A stretch of 64,000 nt of DNA, taken from positions 1,178,001-1,242,000 of the forward strand of contig NZ_JACBZT010000001.1 of NCBI RefSeq assembly GCF_013408985.1. The letters are read 5' to 3'. This document shows positions 44,909 through 54,008 of this stretch, piece after piece. The notes under the pieces were generated by a model, which saw only the letters and a program-made list of their open reading frames with translations, ran no database searches and was not told the origin of the DNA. The translations under genes were made by a program, and so were the position numbers. The first letter of the stretch is position 1. Each line of letters starts with the position of its first letter. The stretch is from Petropleomorpha daqingensis (GTDB taxonomy: Bacteria > Actinomycetota > Actinomycetes > Mycobacteriales > Geodermatophilaceae).

Positions 44909-45727
44909 GTGCAGGACGTGCCGCCCGAGGTCCCCCTCGACTTCGCCCGCGAGTGGATCACCTTCCCCGATCCCGACGACCCGGATCACCTGATCCGCGC
45001 CGACCTCACCTGGCTGACCTCGGCGTGGACGTGCATCTTCGGCCGCGGCTGCGCCGGGGTGGTCGAGGGGCGGCCGGACGACGGCTGCTGCAGCCACGGC
45101 GCGTTCTTCACCGAGGAGGACGACCTGCTGCGGGTCACCGCGGCCGTGGCCGATCTCACCGACGACGACTGGCAGCTGGCCCCCGTCGGGCGCGGCGCCT
45201 GGACCGAGCAGGACAGTGCCGAGGACGGGGTGGCCCCCGACGACGGGGTCCGCTCGCTGCGCACCCGCGTCGTCGACGGTGCCTGCGTCTTCCTCAACCG
45301 GCCGGGCTTCCCCGGCGGCACCGGCTGCGCGCTGCACCGGATGGCCCTGCGCACCGGGCTGCACCCGCTGACCACCAAGCCCGACGTCTGCTGGCAGCTG
45401 CCGGTGCGGCGGGAGCAGGAGCACGTGGAGCGCCCCGACGGCACCAAGGTCCTGATGACGACGATCGGCGAGTTCGACCGCCGTGGCTGGGGTCCGGGCG
45501 GGCACGACCTGCACTGGTGGTGCACGGGCTCGCCGGCCGCGCACGTCTCGCCGGAACCGCTGGTGGCGACCTACGAGGCCGAGCTCGTCGCGCTGATCGG
45601 CGGCCCGGCCTACGCCGAGCTACGCCGGCTGGCCGAGGCCCGCCTCGACGCGGGTCTCGTCGCGCCGCACCCGGCCAGCCCCGAGCCGGTGCTTGTCCAG
45701 CTGCACCGGCGCCGTCCCGGCAGCTGA
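44909..45727 (+). CDS. Cysteine-rich conserved protein (Rv0495c-like)
   Basis: A 272-aa protein of unknown function found near regX3 and ppx in mycobacteria too. It has eight cysteines (42, 48, 60, 61, 126, 140, 161, 205) in motifs such as [30 protein letters not shown] and PDVCWQLPV, which look like a metal- or Fe-S-binding set, as in DUF3109/YkgJ-like proteins. This reading is inference. The last 36 codons are antisense to the AraC-type gene, convergent at 45620. Confidence 0.8.
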   Translation: MQDVPPEVPLDFAREWITFPDPDDPDHLIRADLTWLTSAWTCIFGRGCAGVVEGRPDDGCCSHGAFFTEEDDLLRVTAAVADLTDDDWQLAPVGRGAWTEQDSAEDGVAPDDGVRSLRTRVVDGACVFLNRPGFPGGTGCALHRMALRTGLHPLTTKPDVCWQLPVRREQEHVERPDGTKVLMTTIGEFDRRGWGPGGHDLHWWCTGSPAAHVSPEPLVATYEAELVALIGGPAYAELRRLAEARLDAGLVAPHPASPEPVLVQLHRRRPGS

Positions 45728-46693
45728 CGCGGCGCGGAACGTCTGCCGGTAGGCCCTCGGGGAGACCCCGCGGCGGCGGGCGAACTGCTCGCGCAGGCCG
45801 GCCGCCGTCCCGAAGCCGACCAGGCGGGCGATCTCCTCCACCGGGGCGTCGCTGTTCTCTAGCAGCTCCTCGGCCGCGGCCAGCCGCTGGCCCAGCAGCC
45901 AGGAGTGCGGGGTCGTGCCGGTGGTCGCCTTGAACCGCCGGGCGAAGCTGCGCGGGCTCATCAGCGCCCGCCGGGCGAGCAGCTCGACGCTGATGTCCTC
46001 GGCGAGGTGCGCGGTCGCCCAGTCCAGGACCGCGCCGAGCAGGTCGTCCTGGCAGGCCGGCACGGGTGCGTCGATGAACTGCGCCTGGCCGCCGTCGCGG
46101 TGCGGGGGCACGACCATCTCGCGGGCGAGCTGGTTGGCCGCGGCGGCACCCCACTCGCGGCGCACCAGGTGCAGCAGGGTGTCCACGCCGGCCGCCGTCC
46201 CGGCGCCGGTGATGATCGAGCCGTTGTCGACGTAGAGGACGGCCGGGTCGACGTCCAGCTCGGGGAACCGGGCGGCCAGCTCGCCGGCCCACTTCCAGTG
46301 GGTGGTCACGCGCTGCCCGTCCAGCAGCCCGGCGGTGGCCAGCACGAAGACGCCGGTGCAGTGGCTGACGATCGTGGCGCCGCGCGCGTGCGCCCGCCGC
46401 AGGGCGGTCAGCAGGGCGTCCGACGGCAGGACGTCGAAGACCTCCCACGCCGTGATGAGCACGATGTCGGAGCGCTCGAGCCGGTCGAACCCGTGGTCGG
46501 CGACGATGCCGAGGCCGGTGTCGGTGCGGACGACGCCCGGCACCTCCGCGACCAGCCCGAAGTCGAACCGCGGCAGGCCCATGTGCCGGCGGTCGTAGCC
46601 GAACACCTCGTGGCACACGCCCAGCCCGAAGCTGCCGATGAGCCCGTCGGCGCAGACGACGCTGACCACCAGAGGACGGTTCGATGCGGCCAT
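45620..46693 (-). CDS. GATase-like/AraC family transcriptional regulator (FtrA type)
   Basis: A 357-aa regulator. The N-terminal DJ-1-like domain (about 8-185, with [16 protein letters not shown] around the pseudo-active Cys) precedes two AraC helix-turn-helix motifs ([20 protein letters not shown] and [21 protein letters not shown]). The normal family end is near [10 protein letters not shown]; here about 36 further residues are read antisense to the end of the Rv0495c-like gene, as if the ancestral stop had been lost. Effector unknown. Confidence 0.87.
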   Translation of the reverse strand: MAASNRPLVVSVVCADGLIGSFGLGVCHEVFGYDRRHMGLPRFDFGLVAEVPGVVRTDTGLGIVADHGFDRLERSDIVLITAWEVFDVLPSDALLTALRRAHARGATIVSHCTGVFVLATAGLLDGQRVTTHWKWAGELAARFPELDVDPAVLYVDNGSIITGAGTAAGVDTLLHLVRREWGAAAANQLAREMVVPPHRDGGQAQFIDAPVPACQDDLLGAVLDWATAHLAEDISVELLARRALMSPRSFARRFKATTGTTPHSWLLGQRLAAAEELLENSDAPVEEIARLVGFGTAAGLREQFARRRGVSPRAYRQTFRAASAAGTAPVQLDKHRLGAGRVRRDETRVEAGLGQPA

Positions 46694-46774
46694 GCGCAGA
46701 GTGTGGCAGAAATACCGCGTTTGTGGTCAGTCCTGCCACTCGTGCGGGCGGGGGCGCGGGAGGACTCTTCTCCC

Positions 46775-46963
46775 ATGTTCCTCATCCGATGCCCGATCAC
46801 CGGGACCGACGAGCTGGTCGCCGAGAGCTCCATCGTCGCGGTGACGAACCACCCCACCCACATCGCCATGACCATCCGCTGCCCGCAGGGCCACCAGCAC
46901 GTGTACCGGACCGGTCGCCGCTGGGACTCCGCTCGCCGCGCGGAGGAGCTCGTCGGCGCCTAG
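46775..46963 (+). CDS. Small Cys/His protein (62 aa)
   Basis: ATG at 46775 after a GGGAGG tract. The product has MFLIRCPITG and IRCPQGHQHVYRTGRRW; two RCP motifs and a His cluster suggest a rubredoxin- or zinc-ribbon-like half site, though only two Cys are present. No family recognised. It is followed by the DUF3072 gene after 10 nt. Confidence 0.6.
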   Translation: MFLIRCPITGTDELVAESSIVAVTNHPTHIAMTIRCPQGHQHVYRTGRRWDSARRAEELVGA

Positions 46964-46966
46964 GCT
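46961..46966 (+). promoter_or_regulatory. Leaderless -10 box of the DUF3072 gene
   Basis: TAGGCT ends 7 nt before the ATG at 46974; its TAG is also the stop codon of the preceding 62-aa gene. Confidence 0.45.
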
Positions 46967-46973
46967 CGAACAC

Positions 46974-47183
46974 ATGAGCGAATCGCAGGCGCAGACCGAC
47001 CCCACCGCCGAGAAGGACCCGTCGGACTGGGTGACCGGCGACGAGCCGGCCACCGGGCCGCAGAAGAGCTACCTGCAGACGCTGGCGCGCGAGGCCGGCA
47101 CGGAGGTCCCCGACGACCTCACCAAGGCCGACGCGTCGCGGAAGATCGACGAGCTGCAGGAGGAGACCGGCCGCGGCTCGTGA
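46974..47183 (+). CDS. DUF3072 domain protein (69 aa)
   Basis: A 69-aa acidic protein with the DUF3072 core DEPATGPQKSYLQTLAREAG and ADASRKIDELQEETGRG, a helical segment found as a single small protein in many actinobacteria and proteobacteria. Function unknown. It ends just before a 70-bp repeat that separates it from regX3. Confidence 0.85.
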   Translation: MSESQAQTDPTAEKDPSDWVTGDEPATGPQKSYLQTLAREAGTEVPDDLTKADASRKIDELQEETGRGS

Positions 47184-47184
47184 C

Positions 47185-47254
47185 GTGATGGAACGGCCAC
47201 CCTTCAGGGTCCCGCGCCGAGCCTGCGAGGTGTGGGGGGAAGGGTGGTCCTTAC
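47185..47254 (-). repeat. 70-bp 3'-end hairpin repeat, copy 2
   Basis: Begins GTGATGGAACGGCC and ends GGTCCTTAC like copy 1, ungapped and the same length. CCACCCTTC and GAAGGGTGG form a 9-bp stem, giving a terminator-like hairpin just after the regX3 stop (47255). It also follows the DUF3072 stop on the other strand, so it may work in both directions. Confidence 0.75.
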
Positions 47255-47938
47255 TCAGGCCTCGAGCTTGTAGCCCAGACCTCGCACGGTCAGCAGGAAC
47301 TGCGGGTTGGCCGGGTCCGGCTCGATCTTGGCGCGCAGCCGCTTGACGTGGACGTCGAGGGTCTTGGTGTCCCCCACGTAGTCCGAGCCCCAGACCCGGT
47401 CGATGAGCTGCATGCGGGTCAGCACCCGACCGGCGTTGCGCAGCAGCAGTTCGAGCAGGTCGAACTCCTTGAGCGGCAGGGCGACCGCCTCGCCGTCCAC
47501 GACGACGACGTGCCGCTCGACGTCCATCCGCACCGGCCCGGCCTCGAGCACGGGCTCGGCGGGGACGTCGCCGTTCTCGCCCCGCCGGCGCAGGACGGCG
47601 CGGATCCGGGCGACCAGCTCGCGCGCCGAGTACGGCTTGGTCACGTAGTCGTCGGCGCCGAGCTCCAGGCCCACGACCTTGTCGATCTCGCTGTCCTTGG
47701 CGGTCAGCATGATGATCGGCACGGCGCTGCGGCTGCGCAGCTGCCGGCAGACCTCGGTGCCCGACAGGCCGGGCAGCATCAGGTCCAGCAGCACGATGTC
47801 CGCGCCGCCCCGGTCGAACTCGGCGAGGGCATCCGGCCCGGTCGCCGCGACGGCGGTGTCGAACCCCTCGCGCTTGAGCATGTACGACAGCGCGTCGGAG
47901 AAGGACTCCTCGTCCTCGACCACCAGCACCCGCGTCAT
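47255..47938 (-). CDS. regX3: Response regulator RegX3
   Basis: OmpR-family response regulator, 227 aa. Receiver domain with phospho-acceptor Asp52 (VLLDLMLPG), TAKDSEIDKVVGLELGADDYVTKP, then a winged-helix DNA-binding domain with RVWGSDYVGDTKTLDVHVKR and TVRGLGYKLE. With SenX3 it activates phosphate-starvation genes. The ATG overlaps the senX3 stop. Confidence 0.94.
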   Translation of the reverse strand: MTRVLVVEDEESFSDALSYMLKREGFDTAVAATGPDALAEFDRGGADIVLLDLMLPGLSGTEVCRQLRSRSAVPIIMLTAKDSEIDKVVGLELGADDYVTKPYSARELVARIRAVLRRRGENGDVPAEPVLEAGPVRMDVERHVVVVDGEAVALPLKEFDLLELLLRNAGRVLTRMQLIDRVWGSDYVGDTKTLDVHVKRLRAKIEPDPANPQFLLTVRGLGYKLEA

Positions 47939-49149
47939 GTCCGTCCCTTCTCGACGGCGCGCTCCGGCGCCGCGTTCTCGATCTCGATGGCGGTGTCGGG
48001 GTCGGGGACACCGCCGGCGGCCAGGGGGATCCGGAGGGTGAACGTCGAGCCGACGCCCTCCTCGCTCCAGACCGTCACCGATCCGCCGTGGTTGCTGGCC
48101 ACGTGCTTGACGATGGCCAGGCCCAGCCCGGTGCCGCCGGTACGGCTGGCCCGTGACTGGTCGACCCGGTAGAAGCGCTCGAAGATCCGCGAGCGGTCCG
48201 CCCGCGGGATGCCGATGCCGCTGTCGGTGACCGCGATCTCGGCGAACCCGGAGCGGGCTCGCGCGGCGACCGCGATCTTGGTCTCCTCGGGGCTGTAGGC
48301 GACCGCGTTGGCCAGCAGGTTGGTCACCGCGGTGGCCAGCTGCGCCTCCACCCCGCGGACGACCAGGCCGTGCTCGCCGCCGGTGGCGATGACCATCTGC
48401 TTCGCGCTCGCCGCCGTCCGGGTGCGGTCCACCGCCTCGGCGATGACCGTGTCGACCTGGACCGGCTCGAGCTCCGGCAGCGGTTCGCCGCCCTGCAGGC
48501 GGGACAGGTCGATCAGCTCGCGGACCAGCCGGCCCAGCCGCTCGGTCTCCCGACCGGCCCGGGTGGCGAAGCGGCGCACCGTCTCCGGGTCGTCGGCGGC
48601 GTCCTCGAGCGCCTCGGCCAGCAGCGCCAGCGCACCGACCGGCGTCTTCAGCTCGTGCCCGACGTTGGCGACGAAGTCGCGGCGCACCGCCTCACCGCGG
48701 CGGACCTCGGTGACGTCCTGCAGCACCAGGGCGACCGGGCCCGGCGGCGGAGCCGCGCCGCTGTCCAGCCGCACGCCGTGGACGCCGACCAGCCGCGGTC
48801 CGCCACCGACGAGACCGCCGGGCAGCCGGACGTCGCGCCGGCGGCTGCCGCCCGTGCGCACCTCCAGCGCGAGCTGCAGGAGCTCGGGGACCAGCAGGCG
48901 GGTGTCGCGGACGATGCCCAGGGCGCGCGCCGCGGGGTTGGCGAGCACGATGACGTCGTCGGCGTCGAGCAGGACGACGGCGGGGTCCATGAGATCCACC
49001 AGGCGGCGAGCCAGCGCAGGCTCCGTCCGCTCGAACGGAGCAGGGGCCGGGAGGACCTCCCGGGCCGCGCGCAGGCGCGTCAGCAGCACCGCCGTCGCGC
49101 CACCGGCGCCGACGGCGAGGCCGACGAGCAGCGCCACCAGCGGACTCAC
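47935..49149 (-). CDS. senX3: Sensor histidine kinase SenX3
   Basis: A 404-aa kinase. One N-terminal transmembrane segment (about 3-26), a PAS-like region (50-150), the H box with His165 in VGHELKTPVGAL, then NLLANAVAYSPE, DSGIGIPRADRSRIFERFYR and GGTGLGLAIVKH of the ATPase domain. The GTG at 49149 gives the mycobacterial length and has TAGCAT 7 nt upstream, so the mRNA is probably leaderless. Confidence 0.93.
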   Translation of the reverse strand: MSPLVALLVGLAVGAGGATAVLLTRLRAAREVLPAPAPFERTEPALARRLVDLMDPAVVLLDADDVIVLANPAARALGIVRDTRLLVPELLQLALEVRTGGSRRRDVRLPGGLVGGGPRLVGVHGVRLDSGAAPPPGPVALVLQDVTEVRRGEAVRRDFVANVGHELKTPVGALALLAEALEDAADDPETVRRFATRAGRETERLGRLVRELIDLSRLQGGEPLPELEPVQVDTVIAEAVDRTRTAASAKQMVIATGGEHGLVVRGVEAQLATAVTNLLANAVAYSPEETKIAVAARARSGFAEIAVTDSGIGIPRADRSRIFERFYRVDQSRASRTGGTGLGLAIVKHVASNHGGSVTVWSEEGVGSTFTLRIPLAAGGVPDPDTAIEIENAAPERAVEKGRT

Positions 49150-49156
49150 GGTTGCG

Positions 49157-49162
49157 ATGCTA
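49157..49162 (-). promoter_or_regulatory. Leaderless -10 box of senX3-regX3
   Basis: TAGCAT on the reverse strand, ending 7 nt before the GTG at 49149. Confidence 0.45.
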
Positions 49163-49222
49163 GGTGGCGAACAGACCGGAAAAGCAGCCATTCGCCGGGT
49201 ACGTCACCCGCCCCGGCGAGGA

Positions 49223-49251
49223 GTTCACCGCCATGTGGCCCCCCGTTCACC
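49223..49251. promoter_or_regulatory. PHO-box-like direct repeat between senX3 and phoU
   Basis: GTTCACC at 49223-49229 and again at 49245-49251, start to start 22 bp, which is two turns of the 11-bp repeat unit used by PhoP/RegX3-type regulators; the unit between (TGTGGCC) is degenerate. It lies in the 194-nt space between the divergent senX3 and phoU genes, so it could control both. Confidence 0.6.
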
Positions 49252-49282
49252 TCTCGGTACTCGGGGCACCGTGCAGCACTCC

Positions 49283-49288
49283 TACCCT
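49283..49288 (+). promoter_or_regulatory. Putative -10 box of phoU
   Basis: TACCCT, 32 bp beyond the PHO-box-like repeat and 55 nt before the phoU GTG. There is no good -35, as expected for an activated promoter. Confidence 0.35.
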
Positions 49289-49343
49289 GCAGGAGACGCG
49301 TGAGAATCGGCCGGTCGACCGGCCCGAGAGGGGTTGGGAACCA

Positions 49344-50000
49344 GTGCGCCAGCAGTACCACGAGGAACTCGCCGACATCAACAACTGCCTGGTCGAGATG
49401 GCCAACACGGTCGGGTCGGCGATGAGCAAGGCCACCACCGCCCTGCTGGACGCCGACGTCGCGCTGGCCGACCTGGTCATCGCCGGGGACGAACAGGTCG
49501 ACGCCGCCCGGGAGAGCCTCGAGCAGCGCTGCTTCATGCTGCTGGCCCAGCAGCAGCCGGTCGCCACCGACCTGCGCACGATCACCGCGGCGACGCGCAT
49601 CGTCGCCGACCTCGAGCGGATGGGCGACCTCGCCGTCCACGTGGCCAAGGTGGCGCGGATGCGCTTCCCCGACCACGCGGTGCCGCTGGAGGTCCGGCCG
49701 ATCTTCCTCGAGGCCGGGCACGTGGCCGAGCGCCTCGTCGCCCAGACGGCCACGGTCATCGCCAAGCTCGACGTCGAGGCCGCCGGCCGGCTGGAGGCCG
49801 ACGACGACCTCATGGACCAGCTGCACCGCCAGCTGTTCCGCGAGCTGCTCTCCAAGGACTGGCCGCACGGCATCGAGGCCGCGATCGACGTGACCCTGCT
49901 CGGCCGCTACTACGAGCGGTTCGCCGACCACGCCGTCAGCGTCGCCCGCCGGGTCGTCTACCTGGTCACCGGCGAGCGCGAGATGCAGAACATGTCCTAG
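49344..50000 (+). CDS. phoU: Phosphate transport system regulator PhoU
   Basis: A 218-aa protein of two three-helix PhoU units (repeats around residues 8-95 and 110-205), with TRIVADLERMGDLAVHVAK and LGRYYERFADHAVSVARRV, the conserved acidic metal-binding ends. It restrains phosphate uptake and SenX3 signalling. The GTG at 49344 is used because GAGAGGGG lies before it; the frame is open to 49164 but would cover the PHO box. Confidence 0.93.
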   Translation: MRQQYHEELADINNCLVEMANTVGSAMSKATTALLDADVALADLVIAGDEQVDAARESLEQRCFMLLAQQQPVATDLRTITAATRIVADLERMGDLAVHVAKVARMRFPDHAVPLEVRPIFLEAGHVAERLVAQTATVIAKLDVEAAGRLEADDDLMDQLHRQLFRELLSKDWPHGIEAAIDVTLLGRYYERFADHAVSVARRVVYLVTGEREMQNMS

Positions 50001-50004
50001 GGCG

Positions 50005-50763
50005 CTACTTCTTGCCCTGGTTCTTCACGGCCTCGATCGCCTCGGCCGCGGCCTCCGGGTCGAGGTACTCACCGCCCGGCTTGAGGGGCGTGAGGTCGTC
50101 GTCCAGGTCGTAGCGCAGCGGGACGCCGGTCGGGATGTTCAGCCCGACCACCTCCTGGTCGCCCATGCCGTCGAGGTGCTTGACCAGCGCGCGCAGGCTG
50201 TTGCCGTGCGCGGCGACCAGCACGGTCCGGTCGGCGCGCAGGTCGGGGACGATCGCGTCGTACCAGTACGGCAGCATCCGGACGACGACGTCGGCGAGGC
50301 ACTCGGTCGCCGGGCGCACCTCCGGCGGCAGCACCGCGTAGCGCGGGTCGGCGTCCTGGCTGAACTCGCTGCCGGCCTCGATCGGCGGCGGCGGGGTGTC
50401 GTAGGAGCGGCGCCAGACCATGAACTGCTCCTCGCCGTACTCGGCGAGGGTGGCCGCCTTGTCCTTGCCCTGCAGCGCGCCGTAGTGCCGCTCGTTGAGC
50501 CGCCAGGAGCGCTGCACCGGGATCCACTGCCGGTCGGCCGCGGCCAGCGCCAGCTCGGCGGTGGTGATGGCCCGCTTGAGCACCGACGTGTGCAGCACGT
50601 CGGGCAGCAGGGCGTGCTCGGCCAGCAGCTCACCGCCGCGGGTCGCCTCGGCCCGTCCCTTGTCCGACAGCGGGACGTCGACCCACCCGGTGAACAGGTT
50701 GGCCTTGTTCCACTCGCTCTCGCCGTGTCGCAGCAGCACCAGCGTTCCGGTCACGACCGCCAT
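50005..50763 (-). CDS. gpmA: 2,3-Bisphosphoglycerate-dependent phosphoglycerate mutase
   Basis: Glycolytic mutase, 252 aa. [20 protein letters not shown] with catalytic His, [23 protein letters not shown], and the second His in [17 protein letters not shown] are complete. The neighbourhood with phoU, senX3 and regX3 is that of mycobacterial gpm1 (Rv0489). Converges on phoU with a 4-nt gap. Confidence 0.96.
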   Translation of the reverse strand: MAVVTGTLVLLRHGESEWNKANLFTGWVDVPLSDKGRAEATRGGELLAEHALLPDVLHTSVLKRAITTAELALAAADRQWIPVQRSWRLNERHYGALQGKDKAATLAEYGEEQFMVWRRSYDTPPPPIEAGSEFSQDADPRYAVLPPEVRPATECLADVVVRMLPYWYDAIVPDLRADRTVLVAAHGNSLRALVKHLDGMGDQEVVGLNIPTGVPLRYDLDDDLTPLKPGGEYLDPEAAAEAIEAVKNQGKK

Positions 50764-50788
50764 CCTGCCCGACGGCCCGGCGGGAAGC

Positions 50789-51094
50789 TCAGGCGGTGAG
50801 CTGCGGCCAGACGAGCCAGAGCTCGTAGAGCGCCGGCGGGGCCAGGCCGAGCAGCAGCCAGAAGCTGCGCACCCGCCGTGCCGCGCCCCAGCGCAGGGCG
50901 CCGACCAGCGCGACGCTGCACGCCACCGCGACGGTCAGCCAGAGCACCGTGGCCGCGACGTCGATGTCCACCTCGAGCTGGGCGAAACCGAGCTTGACCG
51001 CGCAGAACAGCAGGGGATAGGCGAAGGCGGAGGCGGCGACGACACCGATCAGCAACCGTCCGAAGCGCTGCTGCGCGGGGGTGCTGCCTTGCAT
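50789..51094 (-). CDS. Small three-helix membrane protein (101 aa)
   Basis: Hydrophobic segments at about 13-35, 45-66 and 74-95; no recognised family. ATG 51094 is preceded by a GTG at 51097; TAGCGT at 51103-51108 (reverse strand) ends 8 nt before the ATG, consistent with a leaderless transcript. It lies upstream of gpmA with a 25-nt gap and could be co-transcribed with it. Confidence 0.65.
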   Translation of the reverse strand: MQGSTPAQQRFGRLLIGVVAASAFAYPLLFCAVKLGFAQLEVDIDVAATVLWLTVAVACSVALVGALRWGAARRVRSFWLLLGLAPPALYELWLVWPQLTA

Positions 51095-51102
51095 CACGCA
51101 CC

Positions 51103-51108
51103 ACGCTA
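51103..51108 (-). promoter_or_regulatory. Leaderless -10 box of the small membrane protein gene
   Basis: TAGCGT on the reverse strand, 8 nt before ATG 51094 and 5 nt before GTG 51097. Confidence 0.35.
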
Positions 51109-51154
51109 TCCGTTTCCGGCCTGGAACGGCACGGGAACGGGCAGGATCTGCCCC

Positions 51155-51907
51155 GTGCGAGCGGCGCAGCGCTGGGCGGAGGAGCTCGCGGCCTGGGCGA
51201 TCGACCCCGCGATCCTGGCCGCCGCCCCGGAGTCGCCCTACGGCTTCCCGCCGGGCCTGTTCGGCAGCCGCCGCGGCTCGGTCGTGACGCACGAGGCGGT
51301 CCGCGGTGGCCGGCCCGGCTCGGTGCTCGACGTCGGCTGCGGCGGAGGCGCGGCCAGCATCCCGGTGGGCGCGGCCGAGCTGCTCGCGGTGGACGAGTCG
51401 GCGGACATGCTCGACCGCTACCGGGCCGCGGCGGCCCCCACGCCGGTGCGGACCTGGTGCGGCCGGTGGCCCGACGTGGCCGGCGAGGTCCCGGCGGCCG
51501 ACGTCGTCGTCGCGGCGAACGTCGTCTACAACGTGCCGGACCTGCCCGGCTTCCTGACCGCGCTGACCGGGCACGCCCGCTGCCGGGTGGTGGTCGAGCT
51601 GACCGACGCCCACCCGTGGACCGCGCTGGCGCCGCTGTGGCGGCACTTCCACGGCCAGGGCCGGCCGGACGGACCGACGTCGGTGCTGTTCGGCGAGGTC
51701 CTGGCCGACCTGGGCATCGCGGCGGGCTCGTCGACCTGGGAGCGCCTCGACCTGTTCCGGGGCGGGGACCCCGCCGAGGTGCTCGCGTTCACCCGCCGGC
51801 GGCTGTGCCTGCCGGCCGACCGGGATCCGGAGATCGCCGCGGAGTTGGCCCGGCTGGACGACGCGCCCCCGCCGACCGCGACCACCTTCTGGTGGGACGT
51901 GGGCTAG
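51155..51907 (+). CDS. Class I SAM-dependent methyltransferase
   Basis: A 250-aa methyltransferase with the SAM motif SVLDVGCGGGAASIPV at about residues 55-70 and the acidic VDESADML after it. The substrate is unknown. GTG 51155 is preceded by AGGA. Its TAG overlaps the TAG of the convergent transporter gene in one CTAG. Confidence 0.8.
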   Translation: MRAAQRWAEELAAWAIDPAILAAAPESPYGFPPGLFGSRRGSVVTHEAVRGGRPGSVLDVGCGGGAASIPVGAAELLAVDESADMLDRYRAAAAPTPVRTWCGRWPDVAGEVPAADVVVAANVVYNVPDLPGFLTALTGHARCRVVVELTDAHPWTALAPLWRHFHGQGRPDGPTSVLFGEVLADLGIAAGSSTWERLDLFRGGDPAEVLAFTRRRLCLPADRDPEIAAELARLDDAPPPTATTFWWDVG

Positions 51908-53469
51908 GCGTTCTGACGCGCGAGGTCGGGCACGCTCCGTCGTCCCGGCAGCCAGGTGAGGACGACGACCACCGCCACGAGCGCGCACGACGCGGTGTAC
52001 AGGGCGGTGGTGTGCATCGCCGAGACGAACGCCTCCTTCGCCGCGTCGACCACCCCGGCGGCGGCCCGGGCGGCGTCGGCGTCCGCACCCGCCGCGATGC
52101 GGCGCACCGTCTCGAGCGTGGCCACGATCGACTCCGACGACTGCTCCCGGACGGCGGCCGGCAGGCCGTCGAGGGTGTCGGCCAGGTCGGCCCGGTAGGC
52201 GGCGGTGAGGATCGAACCCAGGATGGCCACGCCCAGCGCGCCGCCGACCTGGCGCACGGAGTTGTTCACCGCGGCCCCCGCACCGGCCTTCTCGCGCGGG
52301 ACGACGGACATGATCGACTCGGTGGCCGGCGGGAAGATCGCCCCCATGCCCAGGCCCTGAGCGCTGAACACCACGACCAGCAGCCACAGCGGGGACGCGA
52401 CGTCGAACAGCTGGATCCCGGCGAACGACGCCCCGACCAGCAGGAAACCGGCCGTGACCACCAGCTTGGCGCCGTACTGCTGGGCCAGCACCGAGCTGCG
52501 CAGGCCCATGACCGCCATGCCGGCGGCGACCGGGATGAGAGCCGCGCCGCTCTGCAGCGCGGTGTAGCCGCGGACGCCCTGCAGGTAGTAGACGAGGTAG
52601 AACGTCGCGCCCTGCAGCGCGAAGAAGTTGAGTCCCAGGGCGGCCGCGGCCGCGGAGAACGCCGGGTTGCGGAACAGCGAGACGTCCAGCGCCGGGTGGG
52701 TGGAACGGCGCTGCAGCCAGACGAACACCGCCAGCAGCACCGCCCCGCCGACCAGCGGCACCAGCACCGTCGGATCGGTCCAGCCCACCCCGGAGCCGCC
52801 GCGGATGATGCCGTAGACCAGCCCGGCGAGGGCGACGATCGACAGCAGCACGCCCGGGACGTCCAGCCGGCGCGGGAAGGGGTCGCGCGACTCCGGGACG
52901 ACGAGGAGCACCGCGACCACACCCAGGACGCAGATCCCGACCCCGATGAGGAACACCGCCCCCCACCAGAAGTGGGCGAGGACCGCCCCTCCGGCCAGCG
53001 GCCCGGCAGCGACCCCGACGCCGTTGGCACTGGCCCAGATGCCGATCGCGCGGGCCCGCTCCCCCGGCGGGAAGACGTTGGTGATCACCGCCAGCGTGGT
53101 GGGCTGCACGGCGGCCCCACCGATGCCCATGACCGAGCGCCACGCGATCAGCTCGACCGCGCTGCCGCTGAACGCGGCGAACAGCGACGCGACCGCGAAC
53201 AGGGTCAGCCCGATGAGCAGGACCTTCTTGCGGCCGATCCGGTCGCCGATGACGCCCCACGAGAACAGCAGGCCGGCGAACACGAGGATGTAGGCGTCGA
53301 TCACCCACTGCAGCTCGCCCTGCGTGGCGTCGAGCTCGCGCTGCAGGGTGGGCAGCGCGACGTTGAGGATCGTGTTGCCGGTGATCACGACCAGCATGCA
53401 GACCGTCATGGTGGCCAGCACCCACCACCGACGGGCGTAGCCCGGCGGTACGTCGCCGGCCGCGGTCAC
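51904..53469 (-). CDS. DHA2-family MFS drug/H+ antiporter
   Basis: A 521-aa transporter with about 14 transmembrane helices. The N-terminal TGNTILNVALPTLQRELDA and motif A GDRIGRKKVLLIG are typical of the DHA2 (EmrB/QacA) group. Substrate unknown; it may export toxic compounds. The GTG overlaps the stop of the YbjN gene, so it may be expressed with mshA. Confidence 0.88.
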   Translation of the reverse strand: MTAAGDVPPGYARRWWVLATMTVCMLVVITGNTILNVALPTLQRELDATQGELQWVIDAYILVFAGLLFSWGVIGDRIGRKKVLLIGLTLFAVASLFAAFSGSAVELIAWRSVMGIGGAAVQPTTLAVITNVFPPGERARAIGIWASANGVGVAAGPLAGGAVLAHFWWGAVFLIGVGICVLGVVAVLLVVPESRDPFPRRLDVPGVLLSIVALAGLVYGIIRGGSGVGWTDPTVLVPLVGGAVLLAVFVWLQRRSTHPALDVSLFRNPAFSAAAAALGLNFFALQGATFYLVYYLQGVRGYTALQSGAALIPVAAGMAVMGLRSSVLAQQYGAKLVVTAGFLLVGASFAGIQLFDVASPLWLLVVVFSAQGLGMGAIFPPATESIMSVVPREKAGAGAAVNNSVRQVGGALGVAILGSILTAAYRADLADTLDGLPAAVREQSSESIVATLETVRRIAAGADADAARAAAGVVDAAKEAFVSAMHTTALYTASCALVAVVVVLTWLPGRRSVPDLARQNA

Positions 53470-54008
53470 TCCCCGCCGTCTCCCTGCGGTCGCCGGGAGT
53501 CCGGATCGGCGAAGGCGGCTGGGTCTGCAAAGGCAGCAAACGCCTCGAGGTTGCGCAGCGACTCCCCCCGCTTGACCCGCCAGGCCCACTCGCGGCGGAT
53601 CGAGGTGCCGAAGCCGATCTCCAGCATCGTGTTGAAGGAGTCGTCGGCGTAGCTGAGCACCGCGCCGAGGATCCGGTCGATCTCCTCGGGCGTCACCGCG
53701 GCGTGCGGCAGCCGGCCGGTCAGGTAGATGTCACCGACGCTGTCGATGGAGAACGCGACCCCGTACATGCGGGCGTTGTGCTGCAGCAGGAAGGTCCACA
53801 GCTGCTCGCGGTTCTCGTCGGGCTGGCGGCAGACGAACGCCTCGACCCGCAGCGCGTGCTCGCCGACGATCAGCCCGCACACGGTCTTCAGCTTCTTGGT
53901 GCCGGGCAGGTCGACCAGCCACCGGCCGGGCGCGGGGTGCTCGTGCTCGAGCTCGCTGTCGCGCAGCGTCTCGCCGATGACCGCGTCGAGGTCGTCGACG
54001 ACGCTCAC
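53466..54008 (-). CDS. YbjN domain-containing protein
   Basis: A 180-aa protein of the YbjN/type III secretion chaperone-like fold, with [28 protein letters not shown] split by loops and [23 protein letters not shown]. Orthologue of Rv0487, which also follows mshA. Role unknown. A short repeat [11 protein letters not shown] lies near the C-terminus. GTG overlaps the mshA stop. Confidence 0.87.
   Translation of the reverse strand: MSVVDDLDAVIGETLRDSELEHEHPAPGRWLVDLPGTKKLKTVCGLIVGEHALRVEAFVCRQPDENREQLWTFLLQHNARMYGVAFSIDSVGDIYLTGRLPHAAVTPEEIDRILGAVLSYADDSFNTMLEIGFGTSIRREWAWRVKRGESLRNLEAFAAFADPAAFADPDSRRPQGDGGE

Noticed and set aside
51457-53652. Long forward open frame opposite the transporter gene
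   Set aside because: The reverse strand encodes a complete 14-helix transporter; the forward product is His/Asp/Gln-rich noise.
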